A stretch of DNA of 64,000 nucleotides from Chitinispirillales bacterium ANBcel5. Lineage in GTDB: Bacteria; Fibrobacterota; Chitinivibrionia; Chitinivibrionales; Chitinispirillaceae. Location of the stretch: NCBI GenBank assembly GCA_029688955.1, contig JARUKZ010000014.1, positions 1 through 64,000 of the forward strand, given 5' to 3'. The notes beneath the pieces were generated by a model, which made no database searches, had not been told where the DNA came from, and saw only the letters and a list, made by a program, of their open reading frames with translations. A program made the position numbers and the translations under genes. Of the stretch, positions 17,596 through 26,384 are shown one piece after another (position 1 is the first letter of the stretch; each line of letters starts with the position of its first letter).

Positions 17596-19191
17596 CTACT
17601 TAAGAAAAACACCATCAACATTAAAATGAAAAGACTGAGCTCTTCCTGCTCTTATTTCCAGTTCTATGGAATCACAAACTTCAATGTTTTCTGGAAGGGC
17701 TAAGGAGATTCTTTTCCACAACGAACCAGTTGTGACCAGTGGATAACGGGGGTGGGATGCGGGTTTAAAGTCAGGGTAATTATAGTAAATCCAATCCTGC
17801 TGATCCCCTCTTAGTCTGAAAGAAAGTTTGCCTGTACCGCGAATGTACATCTGTACTGTAGACGCGTTTTTAGCTCTTTTACTGCAGAAAAAACGACACT
17901 TAGCAGCACTTACATTTCTTTGACTATGAAAACCGCTTACTTTTAAGCTGTATTTTCCCAGTTTCGCTACCGATGTATCACGTTGAACTTTGAATCGTGT
18001 GTCTGCTGATACCCATCCATCTCTACCGCTTCCAAAAACTCCTGGTACAGTTTTCAATGAGCACGGTTTATAAATTGTGGTGGAGTCAAAAGTGAAGGGG
18101 TGGCGAACAAACTGGGCTCTTACGGGAAGGTGGTCTGAGTAACCTTCTCCAACATGATACCGTTGGTTGCCCCTGAATCGCATTTGCCATCTAAAGGGAA
18201 CGTCATCTCTTAAAAGTTGCCCTTCCCAGCAGAAAACTTCAAAAGAGTTACTAAGGTAGGAAAAGCCCGTAGTATTAAAAAGAGTTGGTGGAAGTAAAAA
18301 ATGATCAAGAGTCTGCCCTGAACCTCTGAAAACATAACTCCGTCTTTCATTCTCGGGTAACTCAAGCCAGAGGTTGTAATGAATAAACCTCCCCATTGGC
18401 TCCACCATATCACTTGGTCTCTTATACCTTATGGTAAAACAATCGGGTGAAGTCTGAGCAGTAGAAAGTGCGTAGTTGATACCGGTTCTGCCCCTTGTAT
18501 CATTAAATCCTTCTGTATGGAAGGTAGTGTGTTCATTATAGTTTGAGTTGAGGTCACCTAGTATCAAATATTCAGTGTTTTCGGGGAGGGAATTCAGTCT
18601 TTGTTTAAGTATGTTAGCTGCTTTAAGTCTACTGCTTTCTTCATTGAATTTTGAAGGCCAATGGTTGATAAACAACTTTAAACTATCCTGCTCAATCCGT
18701 ACATCTGCTTCAAGTATAGAGCGATACCTGTGTGATGAACCAAAATGAACCGGATGACTTCTGAATCTGATTATTGGAAAACGGGACATCAGGGCAGTAG
18801 TAACAGCAGAAGTGGACTTTGCAACACTGAGGTAAGGGTAATGGGCACCTCTGTTTTTTAAAGTATCATTTAGTTCTCGTAATACCCTGATGTTTTCGAC
18901 TTCGCATAACCCCATCAGATCTGCTTCAAGAGCTTCGATTACATCTGCTGTAAGACTAACCTTTCTTTGCTGAATTTCTTCAGTCCAGTTGAAAGCTCCT
19001 GGTCTGTATTCTCGATACTCGGTGCCATCCAGAACGAAATCAAAAAGATTTTCTACATTATAAAAAGCAACGGTAACAGTATCTGGCCACTTCCCGTCCG
19101 GGCTAAAAATAATATCTCTTTTGCGCCCATCAGTGCAATAAAACTCTATACAAATTAGTAAAATGCATAGCAAAAGCGTGCACTTCTTCAT
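17596..19191 (-). CDS. Secreted endonuclease/exonuclease/phosphatase-family protein
   Basis: The 531-aa product begins with a hydrophobic signal sequence containing a Cys (EFYCTDG), so it is probably exported and possibly a lipoprotein. The EEP catalytic domain (about 35-345) has AFYNVENLFD, the metal-binding Glu in CEVEN, LGDLNSNYNEH and the terminal YSDHLPVRAQF. The C-terminal 150 residues look like a beta-sandwich carbohydrate-binding-like module. The ATG at 19191 gives a clean signal peptide; the frame stays open to 19320. It could be a secreted nuclease or phosphodiesterase. Confidence 0.83.
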   Translation of the reverse strand: MKKCTLLLCILLICIEFYCTDGRKRDIIFSPDGKWPDTVTVAFYNVENLFDFVLDGTEYREYRPGAFNWTEEIQQRKVSLTADVIEALEADLMGLCEVENIRVLRELNDTLKNRGAHYPYLSVAKSTSAVTTALMSRFPIIRFRSHPVHFGSSHRYRSILEADVRIEQDSLKLFINHWPSKFNEESSRLKAANILKQRLNSLPENTEYLILGDLNSNYNEHTTFHTEGFNDTRGRTGINYALSTAQTSPDCFTIRYKRPSDMVEPMGRFIHYNLWLELPENERRSYVFRGSGQTLDHFLLPPTLFNTTGFSYLSNSFEVFCWEGQLLRDDVPFRWQMRFRGNQRYHVGEGYSDHLPVRAQFVRHPFTFDSTTIYKPCSLKTVPGVFGSGRDGWVSADTRFKVQRDTSVAKLGKYSLKVSGFHSQRNVSAAKCRFFCSKRAKNASTVQMYIRGTGKLSFRLRGDQQDWIYYNYPDFKPASHPRYPLVTTGSLWKRISLALPENIEVCDSIELEIRAGRAQSFHFNVDGVFLK

Positions 19192-19372
19192 TAGCTTCTC
19201 ACAAAGTCTTATTGTTTGCAGGAAAAAAGCATTACTGAGAGTTGTAAGTATATTTCTGAATATAAATGGTGCAGTTTTGCAGGCACTAAGTTTCTTGAAA
19301 AAAAACTGAACATTAATCAATTTTAATAAGTACTATGGATTTTATATAAATGTCTAAATTTAGGGGTGAAAC

Positions 19373-21565
19373 TTGAAAGCAAAAATTGGGTTTATTACGA
19401 TACTATTATTGTCTTTGAGTGTTTTCTCTGCCTTTTTGCCAGAACCGGTTAGCTGGAGCGGCATATCACATATCAGAGAAGGAAGGTTTGAGCAGGCACT
19501 TGAGGAGGCCAAAAAAGACAGTTTGGTTGCGGACTCATCTTTTCACTTTTTCAAAAAAGGGATACTTTATGCTAACATGAATAATTTTGAGAAGGCATTA
19601 GAACATCTTGAGTTTGTGGTATCCCAGGATGGTGATTTGGTGCCACTTGCACATGAGCTGATTGCAACTATCAAAGCAGAAAAAGGGGATGTAGAGTCTG
19701 CGCTGACCTCTTACGGAGCAGTATTAAGCTATTCACTGCCGGAGCGGTTTCGGTTTCAGGTGTTTGAACAGGTACATAAATTAGTTAGCCAGGATTCCTT
19801 AAAGTCTGATGAATCTTGGTTTCGTGACTATAAGGCCTGGGCATCAGAGTACGAAAAAGTAGATGCTGAAAAGTTTAGAAATAGATATCTTTCGTTAGCA
19901 GATAAGGAAAAATGGGAAGAACTAAACACTCTGATTAATTCCTCATTACCTAATCTAAGTAATCGGGAAGTATGCAGGCTAATAGCCGATCTGTTTGTGG
20001 GTGAGGGGAGTATTAACTCAGAATTATCTACAGAGCTTATATTCTCATTGGCTCAAAGGGCTCACCGCTGCCAAAGTCATGCTACAGCAGATCGTCTGCT
20101 CTCAGATGCACGCAAACGGAGCGATTTTACGGATGTTGTTTCAGGGTCTCAGGCTTTACGTCTGGAGGCAGATATCGCCTACTCAAGAGCCCAGTACCAA
20201 CGCTCTGCAGATCTCTATTCTCAATACGACAGGCGCTTTGGCAACAAATCTGAAATAATAATGCAGATTGCCCGTTCTCATCGGCGCTTGGGTGATCACC
20301 AGACCGCTAATCGCTGGTATGACCGCCACCTTGAGCTTTATCCGGCAAGCGCAAGCTCCGGGGAGATCCTTTGGTTAAGAGCCTGGCAGAGCGAAGAAGC
20401 AAATGATTTTGCCAAAGCTGCATCTTATTACAGGAGAATAATTTCCAGATCAAGTGGCAGAAGGGTTCATGAGTCACATATCCGTCTTGCCTTGACTCAT
20501 TATCGTGTGGGAGAGTATGAAAGCGCACTCTCAGTTTTAAGAACTTTTCAGCGTCAGTTTCCCTCCTCAACAATGCGCTGGGCCGCTATGTTTTGGCAGG
20601 GTAAAAACCTACTTGCCTTAGATCTTGATGAAGAGGCATCAAAAGTATTTAGAGATTTAATCAGGCTTGATCCTGCCGACTATTATGCTCACAGAGCTCG
20701 TCAGATATTAGATGAGCAAGGGGAGGTAGTAAGTGATTTAACGTTTCACCCTGCTGCTGACTTTGAAGATGTGCGAACATGGCTTGATAAGATATCGCCT
20801 TCCGGGAAAAAAACACTGTCCAGGGAAGATAGCACCAATTTGCGTCTGGGTGCTATGCTAATAATGATGGGGCGGGCAGAGGATGCAGTTCATTTTCTAA
20901 GGGAGATGGAGGTTAACTATCATAGAAACCTGAGTCTGCAGTTTGAGTTGGCTACTATGTTTTCGATGGGCGGTGCTGAGGCTCAGGCTTTTAGTGTAGC
21001 AAGAAGGCTTGCCTGGCGTATCCCGGTGGAGCACAGAGAAAAATTACCCGTAGCGGTATATAATATAATGTACCCTGCCTTTTTCTCCGATAGGATTGTT
21101 GAATATTCAGAGTATTTTGATGTTGATCCCTTACTGGTGAGCGCTGTGATGCGTCAGGAGAGTATCTTTGACTATCAAATTGTTTCACCTGCCGGTGCAA
21201 TTGGGTTAATGCAGATTATGCCGGCAACAGGGGAGTTAATAGCGGGTAATCTTGAGGAAGAGTTTGAAGTGGATTACCTGTACAATCCTGATTTAAACAT
21301 ACGCTTTGGCACCTATTATATCAGAAAACGTCTAAATGACTTTGATAACAGTATCCCTCTTATGCTCGCTTCTTATAATGCTGGGCCAAATAATGCCAGG
21401 AGGTGGAAAAATCGCAGCGGAGATTCAGAGTACGATCTTTTCATTGAGGATATAGGATTTACCGAGACAAGAAATTATATCAAAAAGGTTCTTGGTAATT
21501 ACTGGACGTACCAACAACTGGTCCAGGCACCTGAATACCTCTACTCTGGATTTATAACTGAATGA
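19373..21565 (+). CDS. Soluble lytic murein transglycosylase with TPR-type repeats
   Basis: The 730-aa protein has a signal peptide, then a long helical region of TPR-like repeats (about 30-560), as in Slt70. A C-terminal SLT domain has catalytic Glu in MRQESIFD, followed by GAIGLMQIMPATG and LASYNAGP. It cleaves peptidoglycan glycan strands to anhydro-muropeptides in the periplasm. Translation begins at TTG 19373 with AGGGGTG just upstream. A strong hairpin follows the gene. It is read divergently from the EEP gene. Confidence 0.95.
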   Translation: MKAKIGFITILLLSLSVFSAFLPEPVSWSGISHIREGRFEQALEEAKKDSLVADSSFHFFKKGILYANMNNFEKALEHLEFVVSQDGDLVPLAHELIATIKAEKGDVESALTSYGAVLSYSLPERFRFQVFEQVHKLVSQDSLKSDESWFRDYKAWASEYEKVDAEKFRNRYLSLADKEKWEELNTLINSSLPNLSNREVCRLIADLFVGEGSINSELSTELIFSLAQRAHRCQSHATADRLLSDARKRSDFTDVVSGSQALRLEADIAYSRAQYQRSADLYSQYDRRFGNKSEIIMQIARSHRRLGDHQTANRWYDRHLELYPASASSGEILWLRAWQSEEANDFAKAASYYRRIISRSSGRRVHESHIRLALTHYRVGEYESALSVLRTFQRQFPSSTMRWAAMFWQGKNLLALDLDEEASKVFRDLIRLDPADYYAHRARQILDEQGEVVSDLTFHPAADFEDVRTWLDKISPSGKKTLSREDSTNLRLGAMLIMMGRAEDAVHFLREMEVNYHRNLSLQFELATMFSMGGAEAQAFSVARRLAWRIPVEHREKLPVAVYNIMYPAFFSDRIVEYSEYFDVDPLLVSAVMRQESIFDYQIVSPAGAIGLMQIMPATGELIAGNLEEEFEVDYLYNPDLNIRFGTYYIRKRLNDFDNSIPLMLASYNAGPNNARRWKNRSGDSEYDLFIEDIGFTETRNYIKKVLGNYWTYQQLVQAPEYLYSGFITE

Positions 21566-21600
21566 TTTAAATTTTGTTATTTGTAGGTAGACACTACTGT

Positions 21601-21634
21601 TTTGAGCACCCGAACTTGCGTTTGGGTGCTCAAA
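21601..21634 (+). terminator. Strong hairpin after the transglycosylase gene
   Basis: A stem of about 15 bp (11 perfect outer pairs, 21601-21611 with 21624-21634, extended inward by four more pairs including one G-T) closes a 4-nt loop. No long T tract follows, but the stability and position point to a transcription terminator. Confidence 0.75.
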
Positions 21635-21717
21635 GCTCTTATATTTCTAATTATTTTTCCATTTTCTTTATATGTTCTAACAGGGCGGCTTCAAAGTTAT
21701 ACCATGAGGAGGTTTTT

Positions 21718-22668
21718 ATGTTGAAGCGTTTAATTCCGGTCCTTGCCTTGAGTGCTATTTTTTCTGTTCAGGGCGATGAGGTAGTAGCTGACTCAATATC
21801 CTATGAAACACCAGTTGAATGGCAGATTTTTTCAGCCCCACTCCCCGTAAATACATTCGCTCTTCAGGGGCAGACCCTATGGTATGCTACTGATGAAGAA
21901 GTTGTTGCACAACCGTTGAGACAACAGCGGGTTCAAAATTATACCCAATTAGGTTCGGTTACAGGGGTTGGGGTGACCTCAATTGTGACTGATGCTTCCG
22001 GGAATGTTTGGTTTGGGAGCCCCGAAGGAGTAGCTGTAAGAAGAGGTAACTCGTTTAGCTCATACACAGAAGAAGACGGGCTTCCTGGAAACAATGTACT
22101 ATCGGTGGCTGCTGCCCCTAATGGCGGGGTCTGGGTCGGTACAGAATCCGGGGCTGCACTATATAGTAATGGTAGCTGGCAAGCTTTTACCACTGAGGAC
22201 GGACTTGCAGGTGATAAAGTTCAGGCACTGGTGGTGGACAGCAAAGGCACTGTATGGTTTGGTACTAACAGAGGAATTTCTGAGTACAATGGTACTTCCT
22301 GGACAACTCATGATATGAGAAGTGGTCTAAGCTGGAATGACACAAAGGCGCTGGGGTATGATGAGCGCAGAGGCGTTGTTTGGGCAGCCGTTGGTGAACG
22401 AGATGTGAATAGCTTTGATGGCAATGAATGGCGTGTCTTTATGGGAATAGAACCAGATATCACTTCTATTATGGTAGATACCAGTGGTAGAGTATGGTTT
22501 GGGACCAGGACTGGCTTGTTGCGTTTTAATGGGGAGATTTGGGTTGATGATATTGCTCGTTTAGGTCCCCCGGTTGCACAGGTGTTTGGCATGCACATGG
22601 ATCAGAGCGGCAATCTTTGGTTTGCTATGGAATCTGGTGTCCTGCGTTATTCAAACCCTTATCGGTAA
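21718..22668 (+). CDS. Secreted Reg_prop-type beta-propeller protein
   Basis: The 316-aa protein has a signal peptide (about 1-18). It then carries about six repeats with the pattern VWFG/WVGT, a G-[VIA]-[AS] turn and an EDGLPGNNV-like link. These are the two-component regulator propeller repeats (Reg_prop). Normally they form the periplasmic sensor of hybrid kinases, but here no membrane helix or kinase follows, so the propeller is free-standing and secreted. The ATG at 21718 follows GAGGAGG; the frame is open back to 21574 without such a site. Ligand unknown. Confidence 0.85.
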   Translation: MLKRLIPVLALSAIFSVQGDEVVADSISYETPVEWQIFSAPLPVNTFALQGQTLWYATDEEVVAQPLRQQRVQNYTQLGSVTGVGVTSIVTDASGNVWFGSPEGVAVRRGNSFSSYTEEDGLPGNNVLSVAAAPNGGVWVGTESGAALYSNGSWQAFTTEDGLAGDKVQALVVDSKGTVWFGTNRGISEYNGTSWTTHDMRSGLSWNDTKALGYDERRGVVWAAVGERDVNSFDGNEWRVFMGIEPDITSIMVDTSGRVWFGTRTGLLRFNGEIWVDDIARLGPPVAQVFGMHMDQSGNLWFAMESGVLRYSNPYR

Positions 22669-22677
22669 GCTCTGCTA

Positions 22678-22692
22678 TGGCATGATAATTGC
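22678..22692 (+). promoter_or_regulatory. Sigma-54 (-24/-12) promoter candidate for ino1
   Basis: The site TGGCATG-ATAA-TTGC matches the sigma-54 consensus TGGCAYR-N4-TTGC at every fixed position. Transcription would begin near 22704, giving a leader of about 170 nt before the ino1 ATG. Of the five matching sites this is the best. Confidence 0.65.
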
Positions 22693-22729
22693 GACCGACA
22701 ATTCTACTCTGGTTTAATTACCACGCCTG

Positions 22730-22805
22730 AAAAGCCCATTAGGTGATTTTTCTGAAATTAAGAGGCCGTCTGTTCTTAAATTCCGGAAAATACTGATGGG
22801 CTTTT
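22730..22805 (+). promoter_or_regulatory. Structured leader upstream of ino1
   Basis: A perfect 10-bp outer stem (22730-22739 with 22796-22805) encloses a 56-nt segment. That segment contains an inner stem (TTAAGA with TCTTAA, plus three more pairs beyond one mismatch). The element lies between the sigma-54-type site and the ino1 ribosome binding site, so it would be transcribed. I do not recognise it as a known riboswitch. It could control translation or RNA stability. Confidence 0.5.
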
Positions 22806-22875
22806 GATAATAGAACCAACTTAAAGGCGATAACACATTAACATTCAATTGATCTCCAGGGAGGAGTTGCATCGT

Positions 22876-24000
22876 ATGGAAAGAATCAAAGTCGCGGTTG
22901 TGGGGGTTGGGAATTGTGTAAGTTCTCTTTTGCAGGGAATAGAATATTATCGTCAAAAAAGTGCTGAAGAGGCCATCGGCTTGATGCACTGGGATATTGG
23001 TGGTTATACCCCCGATAGTATCGAAGTTGTAGCCGCTTTTGACATCGATAAGCGTAAGGTAGGGCTTGATATAAATGATGCGATCTTTGCCAAACCCAAC
23101 TGCACTACGGTGTTTTGCCCTGATATGCCCAAAACCGGCGTGAAGGTGCAAATGGGCGCTGTGCTTGATGGCTATTCGCAACATATGAAAAATTATGATG
23201 AAAATGATACTTTTGTGCTTAGCGATTCTCCTCAGAAAGATTGTGATGCAGTAGTTAAAAGCCTTAAAGATTCCGGTGCTGAAATAATGCTTAACTATTT
23301 GCCCGTGGGATCTGAAGAGGCTACCAGATTTTATGCCCAGTGTGCACTGGATGCAAAAGTTGCTTTTGTAAATAACATTCCCGTGTTTATAGCCAGTGAT
23401 CCTGTTTGGGCTAAAAAGTTTGAACAGCACAACCTCCCCTTAATTGGTGATGATATTAAAGCCCAGCTTGGTGCAACTATTACCCACCGCACACTTACAG
23501 ATTTGTTCAAAAAACGTGGTGTAAAGCTAGAACGAACCTATCAACTCAATACTGGTGGGAACACCGATTTTTTGAATATGCTTAACAAAAATCGGTTAAA
23601 ATCAAAGAAAAAATCTAAAACTGAAGCGGTGCAGGCTGTTACCGCACAAAGGCTTGAAGATCGGGATATTCACGTAGGGCCATCAGACTATGTTCCATGG
23701 CAAAACGACCAGAAAATCTGTTTTATCCGTATGGAGGGAAAGCTTTTTGGTGATGTTCCCATGAACATGGAACTACGACTCTCAGTAGAGGATTCACCTA
23801 ATTCTGCAGGGGTTGCCATAGATTCTATCCGTTGCTGTAAATTGGCTCTGAATGCCGGACTGGGTGGAGTTCTGTATCCCCCTTCTTCCTACTTTTGCAA
23901 ACATCCACCACGTCAGTGTACCGATGAAGAAGCTCACAGAAGGGTTGAAGAGTTTATAAAAGAATACAGTGTCCAGCCGGTGGAATCAATTAAAGCGTGA
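22876..24000 (+). CDS. ino1: Inositol-3-phosphate synthase (myo-inositol-1-phosphate synthase)
   Basis: The 374-aa enzyme converts glucose 6-phosphate to 1L-myo-inositol 1-phosphate using NAD. It is of the short archaeal/actinobacterial type. Motifs include the N-terminal NAD loop VGVGNCVSSLLQG, NYLPVGSEEATRFYAQ, PVFIASDP, GDDIKAQLGATI, NTGGNTDFLNM and the C-terminal DSPNSAGVAIDSIRCCK. GGGAGGAG lies 9 nt before the ATG at 22876, which is preferred over an upstream TTG. The product could feed inositol phospholipids or an inositol-based solute or thiol. No such downstream gene is in the window. Confidence 0.96.
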   Translation: MERIKVAVVGVGNCVSSLLQGIEYYRQKSAEEAIGLMHWDIGGYTPDSIEVVAAFDIDKRKVGLDINDAIFAKPNCTTVFCPDMPKTGVKVQMGAVLDGYSQHMKNYDENDTFVLSDSPQKDCDAVVKSLKDSGAEIMLNYLPVGSEEATRFYAQCALDAKVAFVNNIPVFIASDPVWAKKFEQHNLPLIGDDIKAQLGATITHRTLTDLFKKRGVKLERTYQLNTGGNTDFLNMLNKNRLKSKKKSKTEAVQAVTAQRLEDRDIHVGPSDYVPWQNDQKICFIRMEGKLFGDVPMNMELRLSVEDSPNSAGVAIDSIRCCKLALNAGLGGVLYPPSSYFCKHPPRQCTDEEAHRRVEEFIKEYSVQPVESIKA

Positions 24001-24009
24001 TTTCATAAC

Positions 24010-24043
24010 TTATGGCCGGAAATACTCTTACTTTCGGCCATAA
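24010..24043 (+). terminator. Hairpin after ino1
   Basis: A 9-bp stem (24010-24018 with 24035-24043), with three more A-T pairs inside past a single bulge, lies 10 bp after the ino1 stop. It has no T tract. It probably ends ino1 transcription ahead of the convergent dsbD gene. Confidence 0.6.
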
Positions 24044-24106
24044 TTAACGCAATAGGGTTTTAATAAAAGTAAATAAGAGTTTCACAAAACCTGTTCTTTT
24101 TCATAA

Positions 24107-26047
24107 TTAAAGATCATTAAGAATTTCTAAGAAATTGTCTTTATTTATTATGTCTCGTAAAATTATGGGTTCCTGAGGTGAACTGGCTGGAAAAACCGCA
24201 AGAAAGGGTATGCTTCTTGAACCAAGATGGTGCAAAAGTTCTTCAGCACGTGGGTTTGATCTTGTAATATCCGCACTTAAAAGTACCACATTCTTTTCCC
24301 TGAAAAGCTGTTTTACCTCCTCTGTTTCAAATACCATTATTTTATTGAGTCTGCAGTTCATACACCAGTCTGCCGTAAAATTAACTATTACGTTTTTGTT
24401 AGACTCATGGGCTTCAATTAACCTTGATGGTGTGAAATCTACCCATTGCTCACCAATCAATTCATCCAATGATACAGTGGTATAGGGTTGGGGGGTATCT
24501 GGGGTGTCGGATACACCCATCGATTTAAATGAAATATTGATTCCGAGTATAATTATAAGTAAACTGAAAGCTGCCGTTTTAGCCTTTCTGCTTGCGCTTG
24601 CACTAAATGGAGCAAATCTCCTGTATATAAGTACCGAAAACGCAAGTACAGTGCATAAAATAACAACGCTTATAATCATTTCAGAAGGTAAGGTTGTCAT
24701 AAGGTAAATGGCAAAGCCAAGCAGGAAAAAGCCCATAAGATGTTTAAAATCCTGCATCCATCTTCCGGGCTTTGGTAATATTTTTACCAAAGACTTAATA
24801 GAAGAAAGAAGTATGTAGGGAAGAGCCATTCCTACACCTATTGTAAGAAAAATTAAGAATATAAGCAGTGTTGGTTGAAGCAGTGCCCACGCCAGAACAG
24901 CTCCAAGAAAAGGACCACCGCATGGGGTGGCAAGCACAGTGGCCATCATACCCTTAAAAAAATCACTACTTTTGCCGCCACCCTGCCCTAAATTGGTTAT
25001 CGAAGGAGGCAGTAAAATCGTGTAAAGGTCAAACATACCCAGCGCAAAAAGAAAAACAAAAGCTATAATAACGGCAACTATCTTTGGATTCTGAAATTGC
25101 TCTCCCCAGGAAAAGCCGGCAAAAGAAGCAAGTGAGGCAAGTAACAAAAAGACGAAAATAATTCCAGCTGAAAATGATATGCTTCGCTTTATGGTTTCTT
25201 TGCGATTTTCACTTGCACCCTGTGATAGCGAGAGCGCTTTCATACCGAGAAGAGGAAATACACACGGGGTTATATTCAGCGCTATCCCCGCAAGAAAAGA
25301 GAATAACAGTGCGATGATAAGATTAAAATCTCTTCTGTTTTCAACTGGAGTGTATGACCATTCATGAGGGGGGGCTGTTTCTGTTTCAACAGCATCATTT
25401 TCGACAAAAGCATCTAATCCTTCAAGAGAAAGAGATAGTTGTGTCTGACCTGGTGATGGTTGAATAGCTGCTTGTTGGTCCGCTGTTTTAAAATCCATCG
25501 TAACAGCTTCTTTATATCGGGAGATACTTGAAGGGGTATTTGAAAACCGCTCAGGGCTACTGTGCTGTTTAACACCAAAATTAAACTTGGCGGTACCTTT
25601 TACCGGGACACAGGCCTTATCGCAAATAAGGGCATCTATGGTAACTGAACCTTCAATCATTCCCAGAAAATCGGGCTCTATAACTCCTTTTAGAAAAAAG
25701 AATGCAGTGTTTTCGTATGCCCAGACCCAATCTCCAACGGGTGGATGAAACTTTTCCGGCTTATCACTTTTTACTTCGACCCAGTGTATTCCTTCACTTT
25801 GACTAACAGAAAATTCCAGAGGTCTGCCGATTCCAGGACCTAAGGGATTTGCATATAGATAGTGATTTGGTGGGATAGAGACTTTAACTGAAACAATAGC
25901 GGTATCTAAGCTACTGTAGTGAGCTCTGTCCGGGGATATCGATACTTCTATTTGCTCCCCCGTAGCGTAAAAGGAGACATTTAGAAGCAAAAGCAGTGTG
26001 GTAACAAACAGTGATTTAAGATACATCGAATCTACTCTCGTTTTCAT
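24107..26047 (-). CDS. dsbD: Thiol:disulfide interchange protein DsbD
   Basis: The 646-aa protein has the three-domain DsbD plan. After a signal peptide comes a periplasmic alpha domain with the CDKACVP cysteine pair (about residues 143-149). An eight-helix membrane domain follows with NITPCVFPLLGMKAL and ATPCGGPFLG. The C-terminal thioredoxin-like domain has WCMNC. It moves electrons from cytoplasmic thioredoxin to periplasmic disulfide reductases and cytochrome maturation. An alternative start at 26026 would give a slightly shorter leader. It is convergent with ino1 and divergent from the GH94 gene. Confidence 0.95.
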   Translation of the reverse strand: MKTRVDSMYLKSLFVTTLLLLLNVSFYATGEQIEVSISPDRAHYSSLDTAIVSVKVSIPPNHYLYANPLGPGIGRPLEFSVSQSEGIHWVEVKSDKPEKFHPPVGDWVWAYENTAFFFLKGVIEPDFLGMIEGSVTIDALICDKACVPVKGTAKFNFGVKQHSSPERFSNTPSSISRYKEAVTMDFKTADQQAAIQPSPGQTQLSLSLEGLDAFVENDAVETETAPPHEWSYTPVENRRDFNLIIALLFSFLAGIALNITPCVFPLLGMKALSLSQGASENRKETIKRSISFSAGIIFVFLLLASLASFAGFSWGEQFQNPKIVAVIIAFVFLFALGMFDLYTILLPPSITNLGQGGGKSSDFFKGMMATVLATPCGGPFLGAVLAWALLQPTLLIFLIFLTIGVGMALPYILLSSIKSLVKILPKPGRWMQDFKHLMGFFLLGFAIYLMTTLPSEMIISVVILCTVLAFSVLIYRRFAPFSASASRKAKTAAFSLLIIILGINISFKSMGVSDTPDTPQPYTTVSLDELIGEQWVDFTPSRLIEAHESNKNVIVNFTADWCMNCRLNKIMVFETEEVKQLFREKNVVLLSADITRSNPRAEELLHHLGSRSIPFLAVFPASSPQEPIILRDIINKDNFLEILNDL

Positions 26048-26384
26048 GATTCAAAAATCTTTAAGAGGTCTGAGGTCTGTTTTACCTCAATTTTTTTGTA
26101 TAGAGCTGAAAACAAACTTCGTACTGGAATATATAAAAATTTTTACCCTTTTGGGGATGGTATGGTGCTAAAAATACAAAAATCATATTTGAGGCAAATC
26201 AGTGTGATGTAAGTGTGCAAAAATCTAAGATCTTTGGTTTGTGTTTAGTGCTAAAGGTGGAAAAAACGTCAAAATCTTCGGTATTTATACGAATCGGCCT
26301 ATTAAATATATATATTATGCTATTACTGTAAATTATCTGGTACTAAATTTTTGGCCCATGGTTCATAGAAAGGACCGATAGACT
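26048..26384. other. Divergent promoter region between dsbD and the GH94 gene
   Basis: AT-rich region without a gene. A TATATTATG-like stretch near 26310-26320 could be a -10 element for the GH94 gene, which has AAAGGA shortly before its ATG. I see no sigma-54-type site, operator-like palindrome or structured RNA. Confidence 0.4.
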
